64,000 nt of DNA from Pseudoscleropodium purum (GCA_963969395.1 OZ017799.1:10728501-10792500); one strand, 5' to 3'. Positions 24,827-37,775 are shown, counted from the stretch's first letter. Notes: generated by a model not told the origin, from the letters alone. Numbers and translations are program-made.

Positions 24827-25149
24827 AAAGCACGTCCCACAACCTCCCTTAGTTAAGTCCTCACCGCAACACTGATCCTCTGCATATGGCCTAAGATGCG
24901 AGAAACCGAAATCTAGGGAAGGTTCGGAATTTGGGGTGCGACGTCACCTCAGCTTTGCTTTGGTCACTTTGGTGACGCTTGGGACGCTTGGGAAGCTCTA
25001 GCCGATCAAAAGCTGACTCGCACTCAATCTTATTAAACCAAACTGACCACGTCCTGCAACCTCCTCGCGCATAGATTCCACACCAAAACCCAACCTCTGC
25101 CTCTGTTGTAGATCTCAGAGTCTGAAGTCTAGGAAAGGTCCGAATTTGG

Positions 25150-27863
25150 GGGGAGCGGTGGTGGTAGCGCTGGATGTGCACTACGGGCGCGCGCGGGCCG
25201 AGCCGCAGCAGCCGTTTGTTGGGGCGCCCGCGCCTTCGCGGAAGCTACCGTGGCGTTGCATGCGAATTTGATGTGGAGTTCGCTATCGAAAATGATCCGA
25301 GCTCCACCGCTGTTCATCGCCACGCACTGACCACAGGAGGCAGTCTTTCCAACACGAGCTTTCGGGACACTATTGTGCTCGCAATGTGTCGATGCTGCTG
25401 CGTAGCCTGAATAACATATATAATGTGAGTCTCTGAAGATGATGAAGAGGCCGAAGAGCAGGAATGCAGCAAATCTCAATCCTAGCAATACCGGCAATCT
25501 GTGTACCTTGACGACCGGAGTTCAGTAACATCCGGTTGTAGTAATCGCGCCCGTGATGGTGACCATGTTGGTGGGTCTGGCATTGGGGGCGAGTGGTCGG
25601 CGACACAAACCTTTGCACTATTCGTAAGATTGCATCCCGTCAGCCAGGGCTTCTTTTGGGGTAAGGCTCTCGTCATCACTTGATCACCGAGTTGTTAAGA
25701 TGTGCGGTGTGGGGAGTTTCAGATTGTTAGTTTACCGGGAAGACCACGTGATGCGCTTGGTCCTTGTTGTCGTCTTCATTTTGGCCATGTCGTTGTGAGG
25801 TCAATCTCACTGCCAGTCCGATTCATGCGGTGGATGCAAGGTTCCCGGGTTCTAGTGGAGAGTGAATGTGTGCAGATCTCAGGGAGATTGTGCTTAACTT
25901 GTTTCTCTTAATGGAACATCAGGAGTTTTCAGGTTGTGCTTTAGGAACTTGGGAATCAGGCGAAAGCGGTGAACGGGGAAACTTTATTTGTGGCACTGAT
26001 TTCGTCTGTTGGTAACACTGGGAACCGGGAATGGCAATCTGGGAACTAGAGATACAGTACTCCCTCGTTGAGAGATAGTGTGTGCCCGAGAATGTGGCCA
26101 GGTGTGTATGCCAACCAAAGCAGTGTGCGCATTGAAGAGAGTTTCGCAAACGGAAATGAAGCGACATTTCTGTGTGGATCGATTTCCATTCTGGAGTAGC
26201 TACGTTGTTGGGAAACGTTTGGTTTGGGCGTAGACTGACGACATATTGTTCCGTTCGGGACTTTCCAGGATTTTTCCGGTTGTTAGTGATGTTTCCGATG
26301 TCGTTTCTGTAGTGGAAGTGGAATCAGACACGAGAATTAAAATTTGCGGGTCTCTCTTTTAAGAGAGAGGATTGTTGTCTTTGATTAATTGGATTCTTGT
26401 GGAAGAGTCGCTTTTCGATTTCGAGGGAGACCCTAATGAAATGTGTGGTCAGCTTTTTGGTGCTAGAATATTTGTGCGGTCGTCTTACTGATCAAGACCA
26501 GGTATTGTTAGTTTTGGTTGCAGCTGTGTAAGGTGGCAAGTGTCGGTTCTGGTTACTTGTAATTCTGTTTGTTGGTTAGGAATTTCTGCGATGGAGCAGG
26601 CTCTTGATGCCTCTGAATCTTGTTCTCCTCACAGTAGCTCCATGAGCGCCTAACAATGGCTCCAATTCAGGCTCCTTCAACTTCTAGTTTTATTTTGTGG
26701 TGAAAATAGCGATTGGGATGCTGCATGCCAGAGTTTTCACGTTCCTTTGAACCTCGAGTGTGTGCATTTGTATGGGGCTCGAAATTCGAGAGAATAGGTA
26801 CTATTGTACTGTGGAGCATTTTCTGAAGATGACGATAGTAGGTTAATATTTTAACAAGGAACTTGATTGGCAAATTGTGCTACAAAGCATATACTGTACA
26901 ACTCTACTGTACAACTGTTGTATTGAGACTTGTACATTATCCGTGGGCATGAACCTTTGTCTTGAACGGGACTGATTTGGGTCGAATCCATTTGCGGCTA
27001 GATCACCTAAATTTCAGTTCAACAGTGGGGCAGTAGGCTTGTACCTAAAAGCTATCACTGTTGTATTGGATTTCGCAATCCGCATGTAACTTGGAGATCA
27101 AGTCTTACATTACGTCGTTTGAAGTCTCCATTTGCAGTTTAGTTTAGGTCTAATTAATCCCATTCAACAGTAGCTTGAGGCTGCGTACGTACGTTGCTAG
27201 CTGTTCCAAACTTGTGCGAGTAGTGTTTTTTGAGACTGAAGCATGGCCGGCTGAAAGTGTGAGCCATTTGTTTGAAAGTTGCTTTTACTGATAAAGAGTA
27301 CGTGGTAATCATACTTTAATGAGTAGTGATCCAATGGCGTGGTCTTCTCCTTATCCCTAACTAAATATCAGTAACGTATTTTCAGAAGTAAATGCTTGTT
27401 AAGGTAGAGGATACTATTTGCGTCACTTTAAGCATGAAGAAGAGTGATTGTTGAGGCGTCTGTCGCAATACAGAGATCTTTGAGTATAAGACCCAAACCA
27501 ATTTTCTTATCACTGTCTATGAATTTCTTATGCAAGTTCAAAGTGAGATCGAGGTTGTAGACCACTGTAGGTTAAAGTGATATTGATAGACGTTCACCGA
27601 TGTCATCCATCATTGATCAATTACACCCACCTCGCTAGTCGAAGCCTAAACAATCGTATGAAAACATGAATCGCTGTTGCTAACAAGGATTGTATAGGGC
27701 ATGTTCTTGACAGTTCTAGTATCCTCTCGCTTTTATGATAATTTCGTATTTTTTCCGCTCTACCTCCGTCTTAATTTCCATTTATTTTTGTTGAATCTGT
27801 TCGTGGTGCATTTCTTAGGACAAGAATCGATTAGCACTGGATCCCCAGCAACCAAGTAGCAGC
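25150..27863 (+). promoter_or_regulatory. GC-richer leader/promoter region upstream of the WD40 gene
   Basis: This 2.7-kb stretch is GC-richer than the flanking DNA, especially at 25150-25350 (GGGCGCGCGCGGG). It has no ORF of convincing character. A good acceptor-like site, TTTCTTAG|GACAAG, at about 27818 lies just before the ATG at 27864, so the WD40 gene may have at least one 5'-UTR intron. The transcription start was not identified. The abrupt GC peak could also serve a second, unidentified transcript. Confidence 0.4.
27400..27600. repeat. Repeat shared with intron 8 of the neighbouring WD40 gene, copy 1
   Basis: GGATACTATTTGCGTCACTT, AGCAT, CAGAGAT, ATGCAA, TTCAAA and GGTTGTAGA- words recur in the same order at 32945-33160. 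The two copies lie in the presumed leader and intron 8 of one gene. Confidence 0.6.
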
Positions 27864-30800
27864 ATGGAACCCCATGACGAGTCAGAAGAAGAAGAAGAGC
27901 CAGGTATCTCGCTAGGCTTCATAGCTCGAGCGTCGCGAATTTTCACAGGTCTGAACAGTCGCAGAACCCGAAGAAGAGCACGGCATCAAACAGACAGCAG
28001 TGACAGTGACGACGACGATTACATTCCCGGCGAAGAAGAACAAGACGAAGACGAAGACGAAGAGCAAGAACTACAAGAACAAGAGTCGGGTAGTGAAAAA
28101 TCCTATCAAAGCTGTGGCAATAGAACGATGTCCAGTGGAAGTGATGGCAGTGAAGCTTTGCAACCCATAGACCACGCCATTGCGCAAGCCACAGCTTTGC
28201 AGCATTCTGCGAGTGAGGGCTCCATTAGGTTGGGCCATGTGAAACGTGGGAAGCGAGTGAATGTGGCTACAATGTTAGCTGGGCGGGAGTTTAATGCTTC
28301 TGGGAATGGAAGATTTTCAAGGGCGGAGTGCTGTCATGTTGGTGCTCGGTTTCTGCCTACTGATGGTCCCTCGTGTGTGGACCGATTGGATAGTCGCGCT
28401 TATATTGGACAATTTTCTGGCGATGGCACCTTGTTTGTGGCTGGATTTCAGGTGAGATGACTTACATTCTTATCACACAATTTTTGGACAGGAAAGGTTG
28501 CCAAAGATATTGGAACAGGGCAAGGATGGCTACTTACCCCCATTTGTTTTTATTACCACGTTAAGGGAACTTGAGACATTGTAAAACTGGGGTCAGGGAT
28601 GGGCGAATTTCAGATTTGAGTCTTGGTGAAATGGCTTACGTTCTTATCTCTTACTTTCTGCACAAGAGTAATCGTCGAAGATATTGAAAATGGAGGTGCA
28701 CCCTCTAGCATCATTTACACTTTAGACGGTGCAAAACTTGGGCCAGAAATGGAGCTTGAAAGTTCAGGAATGGGTTCAACTTCAAATTTAGGTCTTGATT
28801 TAGGCAGAGAAAAAACTCGTACCTCTTTTGGTGTGATGTTTTTCTTGATTTCGGCTCAAGCTCTTCTCGTCTCGTAAACAGGATCTGAACGCTTCAGCTT
28901 GTGAACATGTCTAAATGGAAGTTGAGCCAAGATGAACTCGTGACCAAAAAAAGTCAATTCTATCATATTGGTTGATATTCACGGCATTGGCACTTTTTCA
29001 AGGCGGGTGCCTTGAATCCTAAATTTATGTCAGTTCTAGTTTCAGAGCTTTCAATCGTGCCAATATAAAATAATTGACGTTAATAGGATTACTCATTTCT
29101 TGGGTTGTATTTTAAAGCACAGTGGATGTAAGATTGAAGGTGGAATGTGATAAAGGCAGAGAAACGTGCACGTGACTTTGAGCACGTTTAACAAATTTGG
29201 TATTAGAGTATAATTATTGTGCTCCATAGTCGTGTACTTGAATGTCACAGGGCGCCGGCTGTGAGCAAGGAAGACTGATCCTTAGAGCAATTAAGAAAAT
29301 GTTGAATCCTTTGTGGAGAGTACGTTTTTATTCATGGTTTTAAGAGCAGGGAATTGACGAGTAAGCTTAGCTGCTGCTGTTGTTGCTGTTGTTTGTGTCG
29401 TGTGTTACTTATGGGTTTTTATGCTATTTTAATGTTCTTTTCAAAGTTTTTTTTATTGTTGATTGCTGGTGAACAGGACCGACGAATAAGAATCTACAAC
29501 GTCCAGGATGGGTGGGCAGTTCAGAAGGATATTCAAGCTCGCAATCTGCGATGGACTGTTACAGACACTGCTTTGTCACCTGATCAGCGTTTCCTTGTAA
29601 GGAGCTTCATATCTTTGAAATTTTGATATGTTGTGAGGGTCATGGCTACTGGTTTACTGATCCTGTATGGTTACATTCCTAATCCTGTTTGTTCCCTCTA
29701 CATTTTTCTATTCCTTTTTTTGCTCAACCATGGTTTAGGAGTTGTTTTGATTGGAGAGACAGAGATGCTGGAGCAGCGTGTATTCAGTGTTAATGACATA
29801 CCCTTTTGCCTGCTGTGCAGGTTTATGCATCTATTTCATCAGTGGCGTACTTGGTTAATGTGGGTAGTGAAAGTGGAGGTGTTCGGTCTCTTGCGAATAT
29901 TACAGTAAGAGTTTTTCTTTCTTTGCAAAGGAGTTTTTAGCCGCAACACTTGCTTTTGGTTAAAAAGATTAGTGTATTATTGAGAGTTAATGATGAGAAA
30001 CTTATCTGATTGGAGCGATTTTTGGTAATCTGAAGTCAAAAGACCTTTGTTATGCAGTGGTTTACGGGTGGGGGCATCTGTGGACCATCTGTTCTCTTAT
30101 TTTGAATTGTAGCCTGATGTGCCTCTGAGATACTATGCTATCCTTCAGTAAGCTGCAGCTACTTATATTTTTCAGTTAGGGAATGAGCACATGTTGTTTT
30201 TGATTAATTCTTTCGTGCTTTAGGTTCGGCTCATGCTATTTTCCATATATATGTGTGAGCTCTTATGGACACTGGATTTCACCTTTTTAAAGGAACTTTG
30301 TGTAGGGCATTGAGCAATTTTTGATGTAGCTAAATTTTTTTTCCTATGCTAAATAACGATTTTGGTGTAGTAAACAGTTATCAGGTCCTCCAAAATATCT
30401 ATGAACTCAATGATATAGGGCGTTCTTTCTTCTTTCCTTTTCTATATCACTTGATCTATCTTGTAGCTTCAGGAACGATTATGAATTGGATGAATTGGGG
30501 TTTTCAAAACATTCGTCATTTCCATGTGGATGGTTGAGCCTTTAGGGTTGAACTAATCTATATACTTTTGAGGTATGCAGGATATTCATGAAGGCTTGGA
30601 CTTCGCTGGAGACTCAAACCCAGATGATTTTGGGTTGTGGTCCCTTCAATTTTCTGAAGATGGCCGTGAGCTTGTGGCTGGCAGCAATGACAAGTGCATA
30701 TACGTGTATGATTTGGAGGCCAACAGACCAGTGTTAAGGATCAATGCTCACAAGGTCTGGCCTTTTTCGTTGAACAGTTTGAACGACTCAACCTTGTCCA

Positions 30801-33594
30801 TTGGAGATCTCAAAATGAAGAAATATTTAAACCGTGGTGGGGCAATCAATGGGGACTTCGTTAATTTATAAGAACCTGCTTTTATTGGCTACCAGAGTGT
30901 ACTTAAGAATTTGTCATATAAAGCTAGGAATATCCTAAATTATTCCTTATCAATGAATACCTGAATTTGCAAGTACTAGACGAGTTGAAGACGGGTGCTG
31001 AAAACTAATTTAGATACCTTTTCATGAATTGATTTCCAAGAGTGTTCATTCCAACCTCAAGAAGTGTTATGGAATGATTTGATTTTACCTTAGCTAACTA
31101 AGATGTCATAAATAGGATATTGAAGATTGAGCTGACTGGATGCGGTGATTTTGATGCCTGTGCTCTGGCTTTGCGCGCGATGGATACAGGATGAGGTGAA
31201 TGCTGTAGTGTATGCTGATGAAGCATGCCACGTAATTTACTCTGGAAGTGATGACAATATCTGCAAGGTATCTCCTTAAAACTTCCCTGCAATGTTTATC
31301 CTAGTAATCAAATATCTCTGCTTGCAAGCTTCCATTCTTTAGGCTGTTGTGAGAACTGACTCTCCTCCACTAGAGGCAACTGCGCTTATTTGTGACCTGT
31401 TTGCAAACCGTCCCATCTATTTCTTGCCTGAAATGTAAGCCCTTATAACACGAGAGAAGAGGGTCGATTTTGATAGTCCACCTGTTTTCAGCGCTTTAAA
31501 AATTCCTAGTCAGCGTTCAAAAATGCATGGGATTGCGATTTTGACTCCCCCATCAATATCCAACTAAAATTCAGAACAATTTAATAATGGTAATCATGTT
31601 CAAACGCTTATTTGAACAATTTTAGATGCAGTTACCTTAGATGGCACCCAAAAAATGACTGAAAAGCCTGATACTCAAAAAATTCTGATATTCGTTGTAG
31701 AGTTCATGCATGGTGCTAAGAGCTTCTCTTCTCCTTATTGCATTTGATACTTCCCACCGTAGATGAGCTCAAAATTTTGCTAAATAAGAATTTGGATTCC
31801 CGTTTCAGGGGTGGTGAGGCTGCTCCTTATGAATGTTATGTTGGTCAATTGAGTTGTACTACGTAAGTGTCTTGTATGTACCAAGTATTATTTAACATGT
31901 ACACCTTTTCCTGTGCTGGCTCAGGTATGGGATCGTCGTTGTTTTGATCAAAGGCGACCTGCTGGGCAGTTCATTGGCCATTTAGAAGGAATCACATTTA
32001 TTGATAGTAGAAAAGACGGGCGTTATTTTATCTCAAATAGCAAGGATCAGACTATAAAACTGTGGGATGTTCGAAAGATGGCATCAGGATCTCTGCCGTG
32101 CAAGTTAGTCTTCAACTATCTTAACAAAGAATTGTATACTGAACTTTATGCTTGAAAAGTAGGATGTAGTCATTCATAAAGTTGGAGAGTATTTTAAGCA
32201 AAATTTACTGCCATAAATTTTTCCCCTCGAGGAAGTAGTGCTTTTCTCTCTATCATTGCTAGGATGGAAACGTTTTCATTTTTTTTGTAGTTATTCTGCT
32301 ACTATTTCTCAAGTTCAAAGTGAAAGCACTAATGCAGAAGAGTTGGCATTCGCACATGCAGGAAAGCTCGATTGAAGGTCCCTTCCTTTGCATGGGATTA
32401 CAGATGGATGGATTATCCTGGCATGGGTCGTGATGTACGCCATCCTTATGATCAGTCAATAATGACTTACAAGGGGCATTTGGTGCTGCGCACTCTTATC
32501 CGCTGCTACTTTTCTCCCCTAATGAGGTATTGTGATAAATTTACATTGTTTCATGAACTTTTAGACAACATTAGGAAGAGGATCTTTCCCATAATTCATG
32601 GGTAGGTCTCCACAAGTTCACAGCGATCATATCGTGAACTTCCTATGTATCAAGGAGAGGCCTTTATATGATTAGTATGACCATAGAGTGGGCCTCCTTG
32701 TGAATCATGAAAAATATATTTGGTTTTATGATATTGAAAGTTCCTGTAACAGTCGAAATTTTGTTTGTTTGTGAGGACCTTCATCTGTGGATTAGTAGCC
32801 TGTTTCTGCATACTGAGTCTTGCAACAACTGGTGGTATTGATGCAGCACTGGGCAGAAGTATATCTACACAGGTTCACATGACGGTTGTGTTTACATATA
32901 TGACCTGGTAACTCACTTACCTTCTACAATTTCTTCGTAAGGGCTGTGTTTGAAGTGTCGGATACTATTTGCATCACTTCGAGCATTTTGACGTGTAGGG
33001 AGTGTAATTTGGGGGAGATTTATTGAGTTATACAGAGATGTTCGGGTACAAAAGCCAAGTTCTCTTGAGATCAATCTTGCAATCTCCATGTATCAATTCT
33101 CTATGCAATTTCAAAATGGAAGGTTGTAGAACACTATTGAAGGGACAATAGACAACCCCATTTCCGTCTGAAGTTTCAGTGGACATAGACATTACGGAGT
33201 TACTCTTACATCACTTGCTAATTGAAGACCAACCAAGTTTACAAATAAATGCGTTGTAGGTAACTGGGGAGACAGATCAAATCCCTAACAATTTTTTTAT
33301 CTCCTATCTCAACTTGGAAATTAGCAAGATCACTCATTCTAGATGATTTATACCCTTGCATTAATCCTGCACTCTAAACATTGAGTGGTCTCTGATGATC
33401 AGGCGACTGGAAGGCAAGTGGCAAGGTTGAATTACCACCGCGGCACAGTGCGAGATTGCAGCTGGCATCCCACTGAACCAGTGCTAGTCAGCAGTTCCTG
33501 GGATGGCAACTTGGCCATGTGGGAGCATCTTCACGGGGAGAAACCTAGATTTGAAGTGGCCTTCCCAAGTAACGACTACCTCTCGGACGACTAG
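27864..33594 (+). CDS. LEC14B: LEC14B-type WD40 protein, probable DDB1-CUL4 substrate receptor; 9 exons, 546 aa
   Basis: Exons: 27864-28451, 29477-29596, 29821-29904, 30581-30754, 31190-31267, 31925-32103, 32362-32526, 32847-32907, 33403-33594; all GT-AG and in phase, 1641 nt with TAG. The protein starts with an acidic, Ser/Asp/Glu-rich region (about residues 5-95), then a conserved block ending in the word SRAYIGQFSGDGTLFVAGFQ before the first WD40 repeats. Repeats end in WD-type words: VWDRR (350-353) and LWDVR (395-398) both fit the WDxR box of DDB1-binding WD40 proteins. A YRWMDYP block and YKGHLVLRTLIRCYFSP are hallmarks of plant LEC14B and of animal DCAF11. Known family role: presumed substrate receptor of CUL4-DDB1 ubiquitin ligases. 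The start fits the first ATG of the frame; the acidic head looks longer than in the Arabidopsis homologue, as far as I recall it. Confidence 0.95.
32945..33160. repeat. Repeat shared with the gene's own upstream region, copy 2 (intron 8)
   Basis: This copy matches 27400-27600 in direct orientation, starting GGATACTATTTGCATCACTT. It lies wholly inside intron 8 (32908-33402). Confidence 0.6.
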
Positions 33595-33880
33595 ATTTTG
33601 GTAAGGTAGCGACACTCAAAGTCGCCTCATTTGCCGGTGAGCATAGTCGAATCTCATTGATATTCTTGTTGGCAAATGAAAGATGATATCACGCACCAAA
33701 GCGGTGTGATTTGGATATCGTTTGCAAATTTTACGAAAGATGCAATGCGTCAAAGGAGTGCTGTTTATGTAGATATACCGTAATTATACAGAATTTATGA
33801 AGGATCAAAAAAGTTGTATTTGTAAATGTCCTGAAATTGCTTCTTCGACGATAGGTACGTATTGATTCAGCTGGATGTTA

Positions 33881-34004
33881 AAGGTATGTTTGCACTTGGT
33901 GTTAGAGGTGATGTTTGCAATGTGAATCTAGTTCAGAAGTAGGTCCAAATTCATTCCGAAGACCTTCACTAACAACACTCTTTAACACCAAGTGTGAACA
34001 TACC
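33881..34004. mobile_element. Small palindromic MITE (124 bp) just past the WD40 gene
   Basis: The left end AAGGTATGTTTGCACTTGGT and the right end ACCAAGTGTGAACATACC are inverted complements, and complementarity continues inward. TTA flanks both sides (33878-33880, 34005-34007), fitting PIF/Harbinger-type insertion. It starts about 290 bp after the stop codon, so it may lie in the 3' UTR. Confidence 0.75.
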
Positions 34005-34007
34005 TTA

Positions 34008-36320
34008 AGCCAGTTAAACATTTGATCTCGTGGCAGCTTTGCGTCCCTTGCAATTCTGGGTATCCCCGAACTTACGAAGTGCAAGTGCAGATCATTGCCT
34101 CATTGCTGGCCCTTCAGGATCATGGTTAGGCTGTTGCCATATTCCAGGTAGTGAGAACACTTGGTGTCCAAACTAGTTTAGTTTAGGTCGGTTATTGGAG
34201 AGTCAGTATAACAGGTCAGTGAACTCAAGTAACAAGATTGGTAGTGGCTTGGGTATTCTTAATGGCTCGTTTTGTGCAGATGTATGTTTGCTGGGAACTG
34301 TACTGTAGATTGTCTGAAACTTTTCTTAAATCCAGCTTCGGAGGTTACTCACTATCAACGTGGTAACTGTTCCTTACCACGCTCGAAATGATCAGCCACT
34401 TCTTCTTTTGTTTTGCGGAAGGCCGTCGCATTGTAGATCATAGTTGCACATAACTTGGAAATGCTCATAATTCTTTGAGCTTTTTTATGTTTCAAGTACT
34501 TGGATCTAAGTTCGAAAATTTATCAACCAATAATTGATACTAGGTCACCCACTATATGATTTTGGATTCAAATAATGACTTCTCCAGGTAGATGGCTTCC
34601 ATTATTAGTGGTTTATCTTATCTTCATTCATGTTTATATTTTAGGTCTTGTGTTTACCTGAGGTTGGTAATGGATATTTATATATTATATTAAGAAAAAC
34701 AATTTGAAATGTGAAGGATTTTTTTACATACCAATAGTAAACTAGCTTTTAAAGTGTACTACTTTGAAACAAGTTTTTAAGTATAGGATTCAATTTACAA
34801 AGGTCTTTTGATATTTGTATGGGTTGCATTGTTTCAAAATGATCTTTAAGAATCTTTAATATCCTTTGAGTGGATAATGATTTTAATCTAAGAAGACCAA
34901 AGTATACAATCACTTGTGAGTAATGTACAATAATTCTTATTAGGTTTATAAATTGCCTTATAAATTACTACCACACTAAAAATGCCAACCATCTATCCTA
35001 TATCCTATCTTTTTTTTTCTCAAAGAATAATGACCATTGCATTGAGAAAACACAAAAAAGGGACAATTAATTAGGGATCTTGGAAGGGGTCAACCCATGT
35101 CCTATTTTATGTCCTATGCATATAAGATATACAAATATGTGATATATGACAAGTAGAATTTAGCAATGATACTTTGGGGATACACAATTGAAAGCTTAAT
35201 TCCTAAAGCTCTTAGTTTTGAATCTTAAATGTTTTAGGGGTGTTTTGTACATCCAAAGTAAAGTATATGATTTTAGTTTTGTTCTCTCATTTTTTCCATG
35301 AGATTGGAAAATCAAACAACTTTCTAGTAAATCTAGTTTTTTCAAAGACCCAATAGTTGGTTGAAAAAATTGTTTCTATTTTTATTTACCTCCAATTTGA
35401 ACAAATTGAACAAAACATCATTTGGGGGAAAAAAAATTGAACACAAGAAGGGGCCGCTTTGTAATGCCAAAATTTGAGTAAGAGCCTTCTCAACTTACTA
35501 ATTGGGCTAAAATTTGGATGATGGGCTTAAATATTTATCATGATTATCTAATCCATTTCCACAATCTCATCTTCGTTACCCAATCCATCTCCATGCCTTC
35601 TTGGCTTCATTAAGGAGAATGGCTAGTACACACCTTCTACAAATTTCTCCACACTGAGTTATTGTAGTCACTATCAACTTTTAGTGGTGTAGACAACTTA
35701 CTTCTTACTCACTTTGATCAACACTAAAAAACTCAAAGCCCCTTGATGAATTTAATTCCTTCCTAAGTAGTTTGCTTTGAAATTTTGTATACTTCTTCAT
35801 AAGTGGAGTTTTCATTCAAACATAAAGTCTTTAGATTTTTTTGTAGAGTAGAATTTGAGTTATCGATATTGAAAGCTTGATAATGCCACATTGTCAAAAA
35901 CTTGGGCAAATTTGGAACAAACATTGCGTTGCTCTTCACTTGATAAATCATGTCTCACCCATACATTACTTTTAGATCCCATTTTTTTAGACAATCCCTT
36001 TGCACTAGTCAAGAATAAGATCCTACCACTTACCAATTCTAAGAAGTGAATAAAATTTGATTTATAGATCTATTAATAGTAGGTGCTACTTTTTGTCAAT
36101 TTTGAGATTATTTTCTAAATTTTGACCCAAAGAATTTTAGGGATTACATGTAATTTAGTAGTCATGTACAATAGCTTGATTATATTTTGTTTGGCTGTAA
36201 AACCACAAGTAATATGGCCATCTCCGGGCTTTGATATTTTGATCATTTAAGGTGAGTAGGATAATCATTATGGATACACTTTTTTTTTGCCTTTTGTATT
36301 AAATGAAATTTGGGGGCTTT
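34008..36320. other. AT-rich intergenic DNA, no gene seen
   Basis: Only short, low-complexity frames are present. No inverted or tandem repeat was recognised here. Confidence 0.45.
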
Positions 36321-36321
36321 A

Positions 36322-36519
36322 GAAGATTGCGAGTTCCCATGCTCCGAAAACGCTAGGAATGCTATGAGCTGCGCACTTTGATGTGGTTGAGAGAGTGCCA
36401 CATCATTTATTTTTATTTAATTTTTTCAAAATTTTGGCAACACCACATTTTGTCACTATTAGGGGAACAACAAGGAAAACATGCCTATAAATGGACCCCT
36501 CTTTCCCCAAAATTTCATC
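36322..36519. mobile_element. MITE family B, copy 3 (diverged)
   Basis: The left end TTAGAAGATTGCGAGTTCCC and the right end AAAATTTCATCTAATG mirror the family ends weakly. The interior has TTTGATGTGGTTGAGAGAGT and CACATCATTT, the family's central words, and an ACTATTAGGGGAAC word. Confidence 0.5.
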
Positions 36520-36559
36520 TAATGGAATGAGCTAATGGGCACCAATGGGCTTGAATGTA

Positions 36560-37330
36560 TTTTTCTTCCCAAAGTCATAACAAAATCATAATTTGTCAAA
36601 AAAATATGATTCCACTTCTTATTTTTTATAGTACAACTTCTCTACCATCTACATAGATCAAAATATCAAAACTTCCTCAATCTTCCATAGAATTAGACCA
36701 AAAATGATGGCAACTATAATGTAGTATATTTGTATTGTAGCCTCAAATCAACAACTACCTTTTTAGAATTGAGGTGAATATGAAACTAAGATAACTACTA
36801 TTTGGTAGTCAAAAGGAGATTTTAGATTCTCTTAGGATGTATTTTTAAAATACCATTCGAATAAACCATTAGAAGATTTTTGTAAAGTCCCGGAGGGTTG
36901 TGAGTTCCCTAATGTTTTCTAACTTTGCAAACTTGCCAAAACTTGCTACTTGATGTGGTAGAACGACTACTACATCATTTTCAAATAAATAATTAAAATT
37001 ATTATTTTTTCAACCTTATTTTTCATTTTAAGAAATTTCATTTAAATTTTTTTAATTTTTCTTCAAAAAAAGCTTTTCTAACAGTATGGTATTCTTTTTA
37101 CTATAGGGGGAACTACAAAAAGCACCAGCTTGAAATGGCCCTCCTGAACCCTCGAAAATCTTCTTATGTATGAATTTTAAAGTGTTAAAAATAGACATAT
37201 CTCTAAAACCAACCATAGAGTCTCATGAATAATGTAAGTCAACATTTTAGGCAAGAATCCACACTATATAGTTTCAGGGAGCAACCAAAATTAGGTGTTA
37301 ACTTAGTAGTTACCTTACACTACCTTAATT
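36560..37330. repeat. Repeat family C, copy with nested MITE
   Basis: GGTAGTCAAAAGG with TTTTAGATTCTCTTAGGATG at about 36808 recurs near 44890 in direct orientation and near 43370 in inverted orientation. AACCAACCATAGAGTCTCAT at about 37208 matches a block near 45395. Family B copy 4 is inserted within it. Confidence 0.55.
36872..37163. mobile_element. MITE family B, copy 4, with TTA target duplication
   Basis: The left end GAAGATTTTTG and right end CGAAAATCTTC are inverted complements and are flanked by TTA on both sides (36869-36871, 37164-37166). The interior holds CTTGATGTGGTAGAACGAC and ACTACATCATTTTC. Length is 292 bp. Confidence 0.75.
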
Positions 37331-37436
37331 GTCACTTTTGAGGGGGAAAGACAGTGAAACATCACCCAAATTATCGCTCTTATTGCTCCTAATGACACTA
37401 ATCCTTTCAAGTTTCATTGCTACCAAATGCCATCAT

Positions 37437-37690
37437 TACAAAAAATTTGAGGCCTCCAAAGGGCTGCCAACCTTGCACTGTTGCAGTGCAATTAGGGAAA
37501 AAAAGTTTAAATTATTTTTTATTTTTGAAAATTTGAAATCTGATGTGGCACTAGTAGTGCCACGTTAGGACCACATCAGTTTTTTATTATTTTTTACAAG
37601 AAAATTATTTTTTATTTCTCTGTAATTGTACCACAGGGGGGCTAAAAATAAAAAACTAACAACCCTTTGGAGGCCTCAAAACTTTTGTAA
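37437..37690. mobile_element. MITE family B-like, copy 5
   Basis: The ends carry a near-perfect inverted repeat: TTTGAGGCCTCCAAAGGG on the left and CCCTTTGGAGGCCTCAAA on the right, extended by ATTACAAAA-like words. The centre has CTGATGTGGCAC and GGACCACATCAG, themselves an inverted pair. Confidence 0.75.
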
Positions 37691-37775
37691 TGTTGACTGA
37701 TCAATTTTTTTTTTTTTTTTTTTTTCAAAATAATGGTGGAATTAAAAGGAAAAAAAGAGGGATAAGTTATAACTA

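Noticed and set aside
25129..25497. 122-codon minus-strand frame and opposing plus-strand frame at 25174-25410
   Set aside because: Both overlap the GC peak, where stop codons are rare by composition. Neither shows a family motif or conserved splice borders.
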